This document shows, one piece after another, positions 35,468 through 44,275 of a stretch of DNA of 64,000 nt. The notes beneath the pieces were generated by a model that saw nothing but the letters and a program-made list of their open reading frames with translations, did no database searches and was not told the DNA's origin. Source of the DNA: Deltaproteobacteria bacterium (GTDB lineage Bacteria > Myxococcota_A > UBA9160 > UBA6930); assembly GCA_029261795.1 (NCBI GenBank), contig JAJDAP010000014.1:40185-104184 (forward strand). The letters run 5' to 3'. Both the position numbers and the translations under genes were made by a program. Each line of letters opens with the position of its first letter. Within the stretch, counting starts at the first letter, position 1.

Positions 35468-35488
35468 CTCTCTCTGCGCATCGCGCAT
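35096..35488 (-). pseudogene. flotillin C-terminal fragment
   Basis: 130 codons from an ATG at 35488. The segment NIVVPAEMERQRIASVAEAE, then ERTRRVKRSKAEGL, then DDKITVWENGANENGK and FLAGMVGALPPLHELTRNA, reproduces the end of flotillin/band-7 proteins. Missing are the N-terminal membrane hairpin, the SPFH domain and about 60 residues of the coiled coil between KAEGL and DDKITVW. It is therefore both 5'-deleted and internally deleted. It sits between two damaged genes and a divergent promoter and is unlikely to be functional. Confidence 0.7.
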
Positions 35489-35522
35489 AATCCCGCCACC
35501 TTAATGATATTTCTATCATTAA
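35464..35522 (+). promoter_or_regulatory. sigma70-like promoter with palindromic operator before the WS/DGAT gene
   Basis: TTGACT at 35464-35469 and CATAAT at 35486-35491 are separated by 16 bp. From 35501 a perfect 9-bp inverted repeat, TTAATGATA/TATCATTAA with a 4-nt centre, covers the expected start of transcription. The block is strikingly AT-rich for this genome. The downstream WS/DGAT gene begins at 35601 and a TetR-family gene follows it at 37035, so the palindrome is a good candidate operator for that repressor. The promoter overlaps the start of the flotillin fragment. Confidence 0.5.
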
Positions 35523-35600
35523 CCCCTCCACAGGATCGCCCACTTCCTCGACTGGCAGCGCTGCGAGTGAGCCCCTGGGACGAACCAGAGAGAAACCGAC

Positions 35601-37016
35601 ATGAGCGACCATCTGCGATTCGAAGATTTCATGAGCGACAGCGACACCGCGATGTGGATCGGTGAACGCGACCCGCGCCTGCGTTCGACCATCCTCAGCG
35701 TCTGGGTTCTCGACCGGATGCCCGACCAGGAAGACTTCGAGGACATGCTCGCCGAATCGGTGGAAGCGATTCCGCGGCTGCGTCAGCGTGTGGTTCGCGA
35801 TGCCTTCGAAATCGCTCCGCCGCGCTGGGAGTTGGATCCGAACTTCGATCCGAGCTTCCACCTGCGCAAGCTCCATCTCGGTGGCGAGGGAACCTTGCGC
35901 GGACTTCTCGACCTGGCCGAGCCGATCGCGATGCAGGCCTTCGACAAGGATCGCCCGCTCTGGGAGTTCTATCTGATCGACGGTCTCGCCGGCGGCCGCG
36001 CTGGCGTGATCATGAAGCTTCATCACGCCGTGTCGGATGGCGTGGGCCTCGTGAACATGACCCGAAGCATGGTCGAGAAGGAACGCGGTGCCGGCAAGGA
36101 GAAGCGTCAGCGGCGCCAGCTCGCCGACCTCCCGAAAGCGGTCAAGAAGACCGAGGGCGATCTCGTTCGCGATGCGATCGAACACCGTATCGATGCCGGC
36201 CGCAGCCGGACCCGGCGCCTGTTCAGTGGCACTGCCGATCTGCTCAGTGAGTTCGTCAGTGATCCGCGAAAGACCTTCGAGAAGGCCCGCGACATGGTCA
36301 GCTCCCTCGGTCGGGTGCTCGAGCCCATCAAGGAGCCGATGTCGCCGGTGATGCGCGAGCGTGGAATGGCGCTTTCGCTCAACGCCTTCGTGATTCCGCT
36401 CGAGGACCTCAAGAAGGCTGGAAAGGCTGGTGGTGGCTCGATCAATGATGTCTTCGTGACGGCCGTTACCGGCGGTCTGCGCCGCTATCACGAGCACTTC
36501 GGCAAGCCCGTCGACGAGCTCCAGATGATGATGCCGATCAACCTGCGCAAGGACGACGACAAGGGCAAGCAAGCGGGCAACCAGTTCGCGCCGGCCCGCT
36601 TCGTGGTCCCGGTCGGCATCGTGGATGCCCGGGAGCGCCTAGCCGCGATCCAGGAGCGCGTCCGCGCTCAGCGCGACGAACCGGCAATGCCCCACGTGGA
36701 GGACGTGTTCGGGGTGCTGAACCGGCTTCCGGCGCCGCTCCTCGATCGCTTCATGGAGGGCATGGTGACGGCCATCGACTTCGTGACCAGCAACGTTCCC
36801 GGCCCGCGTCGTCCGACCTTCACTTCCGGTGCGAAGATCGAGCACATGTTCCCGTTCGGGCCGCCGGCGGGCGCCGCAGTCAACGTCACCCTGTTCAGCT
36901 ACGACGGAAATTGCCACGTGGGTCTGAACGCAGACCGTGCCGCAGTGACCGACCCCGAGCTCCTGCTCGAGTGCATGCAGAAGGGCTTCGACGAAGCGCT
37001 TTCGATCGCAGACTGA
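35601..37016 (+). CDS. wax ester synthase/diacylglycerol acyltransferase (WS/DGAT) 1
   Basis: 471 residues. The catalytic motif HHxxxDG is present as KLHHAVSDGVG (His141, His142, Asp146 approximately), with PLWEFYLIDGL before it, the domain-closing MPINLRKDDD and the NVPGP motif (TSNVPGPRRP) near the C-terminus. WS/DGAT enzymes esterify acyl-CoA to fatty alcohols or diacylglycerol at the membrane to make storage lipid. An AT-rich promoter with a palindrome lies just upstream, and a TetR regulator 19 bp downstream suggests repression of the whole unit. Confidence 0.9.
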   Translation: MSDHLRFEDFMSDSDTAMWIGERDPRLRSTILSVWVLDRMPDQEDFEDMLAESVEAIPRLRQRVVRDAFEIAPPRWELDPNFDPSFHLRKLHLGGEGTLRGLLDLAEPIAMQAFDKDRPLWEFYLIDGLAGGRAGVIMKLHHAVSDGVGLVNMTRSMVEKERGAGKEKRQRRQLADLPKAVKKTEGDLVRDAIEHRIDAGRSRTRRLFSGTADLLSEFVSDPRKTFEKARDMVSSLGRVLEPIKEPMSPVMRERGMALSLNAFVIPLEDLKKAGKAGGGSINDVFVTAVTGGLRRYHEHFGKPVDELQMMMPINLRKDDDKGKQAGNQFAPARFVVPVGIVDARERLAAIQERVRAQRDEPAMPHVEDVFGVLNRLPAPLLDRFMEGMVTAIDFVTSNVPGPRRPTFTSGAKIEHMFPFGPPAGAAVNVTLFSYDGNCHVGLNADRAAVTDPELLLECMQKGFDEALSIAD

Positions 37017-37034
37017 GCGAGCCAAACGAAACCG

Positions 37035-37664
37035 ATGCCTAACGAGAAGCAATCGAATGGCGCCCGGCGCCGCCTGAAACCCGAGGAACGCCGGGCGCAA
37101 CTGCTGCGGTGCGGCCTGACGGTGTTCGCCGAGCGCGGGATTCGCCGCGCGGTCCACGCCGACGTGGCCAAGGTGGCCGGCTGCGCGGTTTCGACGGTGT
37201 TCCTCTACTTCCCGACCCGCGACGAGCTGGTCGATGGCGTACTCGCCGAGGTGGAGCGCTTCTACTTCGAGCTGGCCGATCAGGTGCACGCTTCGGATGC
37301 TCCGGCACCCGAAGTCTTGCTGGAGCATGGTCGCCGCTTCCGGGCGTCGATCGATTCGCACCCGGACCACGCCTACATCCTGCTCAACTGGTCGGCGAGT
37401 GTGCGTAGCCGGGTCTGGCCGCGGTATCTGTCCCTGGTGGATCGGATGGTCGAGAACCATCAGCGCACGATCCTGCGCGGGATGAAGGAAGGCTCGGTCT
37501 CGGACGCCGTCGATGCCGAGGCTGCCGCGCGGATCATGATCGGATACGCGCAGATGTCTGCGCAGCTGAAACTCTCGAAGTTCGATCCGGAGCGCGCCGA
37601 GGCGATCTCGGCGACCGTGGTGGCGGCCGTGCTCGCGCCACCGCCAAACGCCTCGGCGGCCTGA
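37035..37664 (+). CDS. TetR family transcriptional regulator
   Basis: 209 residues. N-terminal helix-turn-helix: RRAQLLRCGLTVFAERGIRR, AVHADVAKVAGCAVSTVFLYFPTRDEL, the usual TetR recognition helix ending in YFPTRDELV. The C-terminal ligand domain is divergent. It is co-oriented with and 19 bp from the WS/DGAT gene and 38 bp from the CoA-transferase fusion. It probably controls lipid or acyl-CoA genes here, with the palindrome at 35501 as a likely site; the ligand is unknown. Confidence 0.87.
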   Translation: MPNEKQSNGARRRLKPEERRAQLLRCGLTVFAERGIRRAVHADVAKVAGCAVSTVFLYFPTRDELVDGVLAEVERFYFELADQVHASDAPAPEVLLEHGRRFRASIDSHPDHAYILLNWSASVRSRVWPRYLSLVDRMVENHQRTILRGMKEGSVSDAVDAEAAARIMIGYAQMSAQLKLSKFDPERAEAISATVVAAVLAPPPNASAA

Positions 37665-37701
37665 TAGGCTGTCTCCTGGCCAATTGCAGGAGACGCGCCA
37701 A

Positions 37702-40131
37702 ATGCTCGAGCCCTACCGGGTACTGGACCTCACGGATGTTCGCGGACAGATCGCCGGGATGATGCTCGGCGATCTCGGTGCCGACGTGATCCGCATCGAG
37801 CCCCTTGGCGGGAGCGCGGCCCGTCGCGTCGGTCCGTTCCTCGATTCGGGCCCGGCCGAAGAGCGGAGTCTGAGTTTCGCGGCCTACAACCGGAACAAGC
37901 GCTCGGTCGAACTCGACCTCGCGAGTCCGGAAGGGCGCGCGGCGTTCCTGGCCCTGGTTCGCGGCGCAGATTTCGTGCTCGATTCGGGTCCTCCCAGCTT
38001 GCTCGAAGGCCACGGACTCCGTTTCGAAGTGTTGCTGCAGGCGAACCCGCGGATCGTTCAGGTCCACGTCTCGCCGTACGGAGCCGATGGCCCGCATGCC
38101 GATCGCCCGGCGGCGGATCTCACCATCGCGGCGATGGCCGGGCCGGTCGGCATTCAAGGGGACCCCGATCGGCCGCCGGTTCGAATCTCGGTGCCGCAAG
38201 CGTGGCGACACGCTGGTGCCGAAGCGGCGGTGGCCGCCCTGGTCGGGCACGCGCGCATGCGAACGACGGGCGAGGGCGTCTTCGTCGATGTCTCGGCCCA
38301 ACTGGCTCTGACATGGACGATGCTCAATGCGATGACCGCCCACGCGATCCAGCACCAGGATTTCGAACGCGGCGGTTCCGTCCTCCAGCTCGGCAACGCC
38401 GCCTATCAACTGGTCTTCGAGTGCGCGGACGGGCACCTGGTCGCGCTTCCGCGCGGCCCGTTGGTCGAGAGTCTCGCCGACTGGTTGCTCTCGGATGGGG
38501 TCATCGATCAGGCTTGGCTCGATCGCGAGGACTGGTCGACCTATGACGCGCGGGTGATTCGCGCGGAGGAACTCGTGATACCCGCCGAGGAAGTCGTCGC
38601 GCGTTTCGAACGATTCTTCGCCCTCCACACCAAGCAAGAACTATTCGCCCGCGGCCTCGAACTCGGCGCCACACTGGCGCCGGTACAGACCCTCGATGAT
38701 CTAATCGGTTTCGCCCAGCTGCAAGATCGCGGCTACTTCGTCGATCTCGCGCTGCCAAACGGTCAGAGCGTGAAGGCTCCGGGCGCGTTCGCGAAGCACA
38801 GTGTCGGCGCGCTCCCGGTTGCCGATCGCCCGGCGCCGAGGTTGGGCGAGCACACGGCCGAGGTGTTGCAGGAACTCGAAGCTCGGCCCCGGGTCCGAAT
38901 CGTCGAGGACGAGGCACCCCGTACACTGCCCTTCGCCGGGCTCAAGGTTGCGGACTTCAGCTGGGTTGGTGTGGGTCCCATCTCGGGAAAGTACCTGGCG
39001 GACCACGGTGCCGACGTGATTCGCGTGGAATGGGAAGCGCGCCCGGATGCGCTTCGCGCGGCCGGTCCGTTCATGGATGGGAAGCCCGGCTGGAATCGCT
39101 CGCATTTCTACGGAGAATTCAACACGTCGAAGCGGTGCCTGGCCCTCGATCTCAAACACGAGCGCTCGCGAGAAGTCACGGGTCGCTTGCTCGAGTGGGC
39201 CGACGTCATCCTCGAGAGCTTCACCCCGGGCGCTGTCGATCGGGTGGGCATCGGCTACCAGGCGGCGCGGGCCGCCAATCCGGGCGTTGTCATGGTCAGC
39301 ACCTGTCTGATGGGTCAGAGCGGACCGGCGGCGGCGATGGCCGGTTACGGCTACCACGCAGCCGGGGTCGCAGGCTTCTACGAACTCACCGGTTGGCCGG
39401 ATCGCCCTCCGGCTGGACCCTGGAACGCCTACACCGACACCATCGCACCGCGCTTCCTGGTGGCGACACTGCTCTCTGCCCTCGATCATCGGCGTCGCAC
39501 CGGCGAGGGCCGTCTCATCGATCTGGGCCAGATGGAAGCGAGTCTCCATTTCCTGGCTCCGGAGATCCTGGCGCGCCAGGCCACGGGTGAGCGGTTTACG
39601 CGCGCGGGAAATCGTTCTCCCGAGGCCGCGCCTCAGGGAATCTATCCGTGCGCCGGCGAAGAACAGTGGTGCGCGATCGCGGTCGAAAGCGACTCCCAGT
39701 GGGAGAGCCTGTGTGCCGTGTTAGGCGATCCCGAGTGGTCTCGGGTGCCCGCGCTTGCGACGGCGCAGGGCCGGATCGCCGCGCACGATGAACTCGACGA
39801 ACGACTTTCGGAGTGGACCCGGGATCAGGACAGCGAGGCGATCACCAGCCTGTTGCTCGCCGCAGGCGTTCCCGCGGCACCAGTCCAGCGAAGCAGCGAT
39901 CTGCTCGCGGATCCCCAGCTTCTCCATCGCGGCTTCCACCACTACCTCGAGCACGCCGAGATGGGACGGGTTCCCTACAGCGGCCATCAGTTCCGGATCA
40001 GTGGCTACGAGTCCGGGCCGCGCGGCCCGGCACCGCTTCTCGGCGGCGATAGCTTCGAGATCCTCTCCGAGACGCTAGGCATCGACGGTGACGTGATTGC
40101 CGACCTCGTCGCATCGGGAGCGATCGGCTAG
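37702..40131 (+). CDS. tandem-domain family III CoA-transferase (two CaiB domains fused)
   Basis: 809 residues from the ATG at 37702 with CAGGAGA about 9 bp upstream. Domain 1 (residues 1-400): YRVLDLTDVRGQIAGMMLGDLGADVIRIEP, NRNKRSVELDL and PYGADGPHADRPAADLTIAAMAG. Domain 2 (about 415-800): LKVADFSWVGVGPISGKYLADHGADVIRVE, NTSKRCLALDL and LMGQSGPAAAMAGYGYHAAG. The expected catalytic aspartate is clear in domain 1 (ADLTI) but not obvious in domain 2. Fused double transferases occur in steroid, bile-acid and aromatic pathways. It may be a pseudo-dimer with one active site. Confidence 0.87.
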   Translation: MLEPYRVLDLTDVRGQIAGMMLGDLGADVIRIEPLGGSAARRVGPFLDSGPAEERSLSFAAYNRNKRSVELDLASPEGRAAFLALVRGADFVLDSGPPSLLEGHGLRFEVLLQANPRIVQVHVSPYGADGPHADRPAADLTIAAMAGPVGIQGDPDRPPVRISVPQAWRHAGAEAAVAALVGHARMRTTGEGVFVDVSAQLALTWTMLNAMTAHAIQHQDFERGGSVLQLGNAAYQLVFECADGHLVALPRGPLVESLADWLLSDGVIDQAWLDREDWSTYDARVIRAEELVIPAEEVVARFERFFALHTKQELFARGLELGATLAPVQTLDDLIGFAQLQDRGYFVDLALPNGQSVKAPGAFAKHSVGALPVADRPAPRLGEHTAEVLQELEARPRVRIVEDEAPRTLPFAGLKVADFSWVGVGPISGKYLADHGADVIRVEWEARPDALRAAGPFMDGKPGWNRSHFYGEFNTSKRCLALDLKHERSREVTGRLLEWADVILESFTPGAVDRVGIGYQAARAANPGVVMVSTCLMGQSGPAAAMAGYGYHAAGVAGFYELTGWPDRPPAGPWNAYTDTIAPRFLVATLLSALDHRRRTGEGRLIDLGQMEASLHFLAPEILARQATGERFTRAGNRSPEAAPQGIYPCAGEEQWCAIAVESDSQWESLCAVLGDPEWSRVPALATAQGRIAAHDELDERLSEWTRDQDSEAITSLLLAAGVPAAPVQRSSDLLADPQLLHRGFHHYLEHAEMGRVPYSGHQFRISGYESGPRGPAPLLGGDSFEILSETLGIDGDVIADLVASGAIG

Positions 40132-40154
40132 CCCGCGCCCGCCAGCACGTTCCG

Positions 40155-41462
40155 TCAGGTCCGCGCCGCTCCGTCGTCTCGGCGAGCGCGCAATGCCGGC
40201 GCGGGCAGATGTTCCGCTTCCCGCACCGCGCGGCGCCGCTCCGCCCAGTGCCCGTACGCCGTCGCCGCCGGCTGCGCCGACATTCCGTGTGCAAATACGC
40301 TCAGGGTCACGGTGGCAACCACCGCCGTCAGGATCTGGTCGCCCCCGGCGATGCCCATTCGTTCGACGACGAGCAACGAGAACAGGATCGATGCGAGCCC
40401 CCGCGGCCCGAACCAGCCCAGGAACAAATGGGTGGGCGCACCGAGACCAAGGCCCGACAAGGAGAGCGAGGTCGGAATCATCCGAACGATCGTCAGGCTC
40501 AGAAGCGCATAGATCATGACTGGTCCGGTAATCTGGGCCGCCGCTCCAGGAACCATGAACGCGCCGAACACGAAGAAGGTGACGAGGACCAGAAGATGTC
40601 CTTCGGTTTCCATGAAGTCATAGACGCCGTGGCAGATGGAATCCGTCACGTTCCCCATCGTGAAGCCCGCGACGAAGGCCGCGATGAAGCCGTTGCCACC
40701 GAGCCACTCCGCCGCCGCGAATGCGAGGAACGCGAGGGCGATGCCCGCGATCTTCTGGAAGTCACTGCTCATGAAGCTCCGGCTGCTGAGCGATTCGAGG
40801 CAGCGACCTCCGCCAAAGCCAACGGCGGCGCCGACGGCGGGCCCGAGGACCAGCTGAAGGGTCGCGTCGCCGAGGTGCGCGCCGAGATCCACCTGGCCCA
40901 CCACCTCCGCTGCAGCAGCCAGGACCACGACGGCGGGCAGGATCAGACCATCGTTGAGTCCGCTCTCGACGTTGAGGGATTGGCGGATTCGAATCGGGAC
41001 CGCAGGGTTGGAGACCACCGCCTGACCCAACGCCGCGTCCGTCGGAGCCAGGATCGCGGCCAGCAGCGCGGCCTCGATGAACCCGAGGCCCGGCAGCAGC
41101 CAGTTACCGAGCAACGCCCCGAGCAGCACGACGAACGGCATCGCGAGGACCAGCATGCGGAGTGGAATGGCGTACTCGCTGCGGAGCCGACGGAAGTCGA
41201 TGCGCGATGCGTCGCCGAATAGCACCAGGATGAGCGTGGCCTCGGCGAGCATGTGAAGTCCGCCCTCGCCACTGCCCTCCTCGAACAAGCCCAGGCCGCC
41301 TGGCCCGAGCAGCCAGCCCATGGCCAGGAACGCCATGGGCGCGGTCACGACGCCATTCTCGAGCCGCGCCGAGAAGGCGGCAAAGAGCAGCACCAGCCCG
41401 GCCACGACGATCACGGTCAGATGTTCCAACAGGCGCTCCTGCTCTCGAGGGAATTCTGGCAC
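40155..41462 (-). CDS. CPA1-type cation:proton antiporter
   Basis: 435 residues, about 12 hydrophobic segments. The conserved ion-binding region AILAPTDAALGQAVV, with Thr-Asp in the unwound helix, and QSLNVESGLNDGLILPAVVVLAAAA are diagnostic of NhaP/CPA1 Na+ or K+/H+ exchangers. A cytosolic tail of about 40 residues (HWAERRRAVREAEHLPAPALRARR) may be regulatory. It is convergent with the CoA-transferase fusion. It sits divergently from the phytanoyl-dioxygenase-like gene, about 110 bp apart. Confidence 0.88.
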   Translation of the reverse strand: MPEFPREQERLLEHLTVIVVAGLVLLFAAFSARLENGVVTAPMAFLAMGWLLGPGGLGLFEEGSGEGGLHMLAEATLILVLFGDASRIDFRRLRSEYAIPLRMLVLAMPFVVLLGALLGNWLLPGLGFIEAALLAAILAPTDAALGQAVVSNPAVPIRIRQSLNVESGLNDGLILPAVVVLAAAAEVVGQVDLGAHLGDATLQLVLGPAVGAAVGFGGGRCLESLSSRSFMSSDFQKIAGIALAFLAFAAAEWLGGNGFIAAFVAGFTMGNVTDSICHGVYDFMETEGHLLVLVTFFVFGAFMVPGAAAQITGPVMIYALLSLTIVRMIPTSLSLSGLGLGAPTHLFLGWFGPRGLASILFSLLVVERMGIAGGDQILTAVVATVTLSVFAHGMSAQPAATAYGHWAERRRAVREAEHLPAPALRARRDDGAART

Positions 41463-41570
41463 GTCCGATGCCCGGGATGGAAAAAGGTGTCACTGTCGAC
41501 CGCGCTCCGCCGCGATAGAGTTCCCGGATGGGGCGCAGGCAGACGCGCGGCTGGGCACCTGGGGGACGAC

Positions 41571-42482
41571 ATGCCGGCAGCTGACTTTCGCTTGACCACC
41601 GACGAGATGGCACGCTTCGTCGCCGATGGTTACCTGCGCTTCGAGGCGCTGGTGCCGGACGAGATCAACGACGCGGTCATCGACGAGTTGCGTGCGCTCG
41701 AGGGTCCGAAGCTCATGCAGGTGCTCGGCCGAACGCCGGATGCCGAGACGATCCAGCGCCCGGACAGCCTGACGCCGCTGTCCCAGTGTTACCCGTCCCC
41801 GTCGGTGTTGGGCGAATACCTGCGACTCCCGCAGATCCAGGGGATCATCGAATCCCTGGTCGGTCAGGACCCCCGCTACGACCATGATTTCGTCCATCAC
41901 CTGCCGGCGGGAAGTGGCTACAAGCAGAACCTGCACGTCGATGCCGTGGTCGACAGTTCAGATCCGACCTTCGACATCCAGCTCTTCTATTTCCCCCACG
42001 CCGTGGCGAAGGGCGAGGGCGGCACACGCTTCGTCCCGGGGTCGCATTTGCGCCGCGCAAGGGCCGAAGGCGTCAGCCGCTACCAACACATGCTAGGCGA
42101 GCAGCAATACCACGGGCCCGCTGGCACCGTTCTGGTGTTTCACCACGGGCTCTGGCATGCGGGCCAACCGAATCCGGGAACACAGGATCGCTGGATGTAC
42201 AAGATTCGCCTCAATCCAGTGGAGTCGCAGGTGCGTCGCTTCAACCTCGACGATTTCGAAGCGCTGCACAACGAGCCCAGCGACCACGTCTTCGCCACCA
42301 CACGGCCAGACACGGTTGCCGAGCGCTTGCGCAAGATGCATCCCTGGCAGCAGGGCCACGAAGCACGCTACGAGCTGATGCAGCGCACCCTCTTGTGGCG
42401 CTACTTGAGCGGCGATCCACGCTTCGACGTCGACTACTACTTCACGCGCCTCGAACAGCGGGCCAGGCTCGCGAGCCGATGA
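41571..42482 (+). CDS. phytanoyl-CoA dioxygenase family Fe(II)/2-oxoglutarate enzyme
   Basis: 303 residues from the ATG at 41571. The 2-His-1-carboxylate set is visible: HVDAVV (HxD) in YKQNLHVDAV, and a distal histidine in VFHHGLWHAGQPN. An arginine for 2-oxoglutarate appears in GGTRFVPGSH or later. PhyH-like proteins hydroxylate acyl-CoAs, ectoine or other substrates. Its stop overlaps the start of the small downstream gene (ATGA). It is likely cytoplasmic. Confidence 0.87.
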   Translation: MPAADFRLTTDEMARFVADGYLRFEALVPDEINDAVIDELRALEGPKLMQVLGRTPDAETIQRPDSLTPLSQCYPSPSVLGEYLRLPQIQGIIESLVGQDPRYDHDFVHHLPAGSGYKQNLHVDAVVDSSDPTFDIQLFYFPHAVAKGEGGTRFVPGSHLRRARAEGVSRYQHMLGEQQYHGPAGTVLVFHHGLWHAGQPNPGTQDRWMYKIRLNPVESQVRRFNLDDFEALHNEPSDHVFATTRPDTVAERLRKMHPWQQGHEARYELMQRTLLWRYLSGDPRFDVDYYFTRLEQRARLASR

Positions 42483-42754
42483 AGCTCCGGCAACAAGTGC
42501 TCTACCTCTGGCTCGCCGAGGGTGCGCTCGAGACCTCACCGGTGGCCTGGGCATTCCACGACGGTAGCGCGGGAGCCGGCCCGCCCCTTCCCGAAGCGGA
42601 GCCGCCCTACGCTTCCGGTGTGGCTGCACTGGAGGATGGCTGGCTGCTGCTCCAATCGCCGGCGCCCTATGCGCTTTCTCCGGGCCAGGAACACGGCACC
42701 TCATACCTCGCCAACGAGTTCGTCTTCGAGCGGCGCATCGAGCTGTCCGACTAG
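42479..42754 (+). CDS. small hypothetical protein coupled to the PhyH-like gene
   Basis: 91 residues from an ATG at 42479 in the stop overlap of the PhyH-like gene. Its composition is globular: VLYLWLAEGALETSPVAWAFHDGSAG, YASGVAALEDGWLLLQS and SYLANEFVFERRIELSD. I recognise no domain or motif. Translational coupling suggests an accessory role to the dioxygenase. The 275 bp from here to the next gene hold an A/T-mixed leader with no clear feature beyond a short hairpin (CTTCC...GGAAG) close to the next start. Confidence 0.6.
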   Translation: MKLRQQVLYLWLAEGALETSPVAWAFHDGSAGAGPPLPEAEPPYASGVAALEDGWLLLQSPAPYALSPGQEHGTSYLANEFVFERRIELSD

Positions 42755-43029
42755 AGCGGCCGTTCCGTTTCGTGCTTCATCGGCCCTCAATGCCGGAATC
42801 CCGAGCGATTGCTGAGGTCTCACCCGGGTCTTGCGCACTTGAACAGACCACGAACGCGGCTCGGCGCTGCGCTCCTGCAGCAGGGTGATGCACATCGGCG
42901 AGCGTGTCGGATCTGATCCCGGTGACGAGCGAGCGCAGATCGCGAGAAATCCTGTGCCAATTCTCGTTGCACAGGCACTCACACAGTGTGTTAGAACCCT
43001 TCCGCCTGGGAAGGCAGAAAAGGAGACCG

Positions 43030-43773
43030 ATGCGGTTTCGAACTGCGAGTGCCGGATTCCTCTTCGGGATCCTGATCATCGGATCCCCCCTTGTGGGCCA
43101 GGCGGCCCCGATCACGCGCATCGCCACGGGAACAGTGGTCGATGTCAGCGGTAGCTACACGGGCGAGTTCACACTCGGCCAGATCATTGTCGGCAGCTAC
43201 ACCTATGACACGGACGAGGCCAACGCTTCGTCCGCCCAAACGACGCCGAACACCAACCCGGGCCACGAGTTCAGCTCGTTCTACGAGTTTGCATCGCCGC
43301 CCTACGGGGTAACGCTGACGACGCCCTCGGTCGGCACCTTCTTCACGAACAATTCGCCCGTGGCCGTGCTGGTCACCGACGATCTCAGCTTCGGTGTCGG
43401 CGACATTCCGGCTGGTCTGATACCGGCAGGTACCTACGATCTCGTCGAAATCCTCGGTGCCACGACGGCATCCGGTGGTTGCTCGAAGCCCGGCGGCAAC
43501 TGCACGCCCAACGAACTCGACCCGGTGAGCGGCGAAGAATGGACCCTCGCCCTACTCGGCGAACCCGCCTGGGTCATCGATGGCAGTGTGATTCCGGATG
43601 GGCTCCCGGGCACCTTGACCACCCTGATCCACGGCATCGACATCGACGCCACGGGCCAGGAAATCGGCGAAGTGTGGATCGAACTCAGCTCGCTGACGGT
43701 GCCCGAGCCCTCGCTGGCGCTGCTCCTGTTCGCCGGGCTCAGCGCGGCGTTCACGCGACGAAGCCAGCGCTAG
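43030..43773 (+). CDS. PEP-CTERM sorted exported protein
   Basis: 247 residues; the ATG at 43030 has AGGAGACC just upstream. An N-terminal signal (GFLFGILIIGSPLVGQAAP) and a C-terminal PEP-CTERM tail (VPEPSLALLLFAGLSAAFTRR) define an exosortase substrate anchored or processed at the outer envelope. The middle has a cysteine pair (GGCSKPGGNC) and otherwise low-complexity Thr/Gly/Pro-rich beta sequence. It probably takes part in a surface or exopolysaccharide matrix. Two hairpins follow the stop. The exosortase gene is not in the window. Confidence 0.85.
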   Translation: MRFRTASAGFLFGILIIGSPLVGQAAPITRIATGTVVDVSGSYTGEFTLGQIIVGSYTYDTDEANASSAQTTPNTNPGHEFSSFYEFASPPYGVTLTTPSVGTFFTNNSPVAVLVTDDLSFGVGDIPAGLIPAGTYDLVEILGATTASGGCSKPGGNCTPNELDPVSGEEWTLALLGEPAWVIDGSVIPDGLPGTLTTLIHGIDIDATGQEIGEVWIELSSLTVPEPSLALLLFAGLSAAFTRRSQR

Positions 43774-43777
43774 CCGT

Positions 43778-43819
43778 CCGGACCCAGAGTCCGGGCGAAC
43801 CTGCTCTTCCGGGTTCGCC
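43778..43819. terminator. tandem hairpins after the PEP-CTERM gene
   Basis: Two adjacent inverted repeats start 5 bp after the stop codon: CCGGAC/GTCCGG with a 5-nt loop (43778-43794), then GGCGAACC/GGTTCGCC with a 10-nt loop (43794-43819). They share a base, so only one can fully form at a time. There is no T-tract. They probably end or stabilise the PEP-CTERM transcript, and they precede the nuclease gene by 31 bp. Confidence 0.45.
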
Positions 43820-43849
43820 CCGCAGTGAGCGAGTGCCTAGCATTCGTTG

Positions 43850-44242
43850 GTGACCCGCCCCTGGCCGACGGCCCTGTTCGTGGCAGCCGCTTCCCTGCTG
43901 TTCGCAGCGCGCGTTCTCGGCGGCGACCTGACGTGTGACCTCGACCGCGTCATTGACGGAGACACGGTCGTCCTGCGCTGCGGGCATGGTGAGGAACACG
44001 TCCGCCTGCTCAGGATCGATACGCCGGAGAGGCGGCAGCCGGGTTTCGAGGCGGCTTCCGAGGCACTGGAGGAACTGCTCGGCGACGGCCCCGTCACGGT
44101 CGAGTACGAAATTCCCGGCGTCGCCAAGCGGGGCACGTACGACCGGCTGTTGGCCTACCTGGTGGTCGACGGCCGGGTCGCGAACGTCGAGATGGTGCGG
44201 GCGGGCTGGAGCAGGCGCGGCGGATGTCTGCCCCTGACGTGA
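43850..44242 (+). CDS. staphylococcal nuclease-like (SNase) protein, possibly C-terminally truncated
   Basis: About 130 residues from the GTG at 43850 or TTG at 43847. A signal-like hydrophobic start (LFVAAASLLFAARVLGG) is followed by an OB-fold nuclease: DRVIDGDTVVLRCGHGEEHVRLLRIDTPER and VTVEYEIPGVAKRGTYDRLLAYLVVDG, with the catalytic Arg/Asp residues. After VRAGWSRRGG it ends in CLPLT, lacking the 30-odd residue helical end of full-length family members. The same frame runs on past its TGA to the selenoprotein start at 44276, but that TGA has no Cys context. Confidence 0.7.
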   Translation: MTRPWPTALFVAAASLLFAARVLGGDLTCDLDRVIDGDTVVLRCGHGEEHVRLLRIDTPERRQPGFEAASEALEELLGDGPVTVEYEIPGVAKRGTYDRLLAYLVVDGRVANVEMVRAGWSRRGGCLPLT

Positions 44243-44275
44243 AGTACATTCCTCGTGCAACGAGGAGAGCCGAAC

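Noticed and set aside
44240..44242. TGA ending the SNase-like gene, in the same frame as the downstream selenoprotein
   Set aside because: The codon is in a poor context (no Cys position, no hairpin), and the downstream gene has its own ATG and ribosome site. I treat it as a normal stop.
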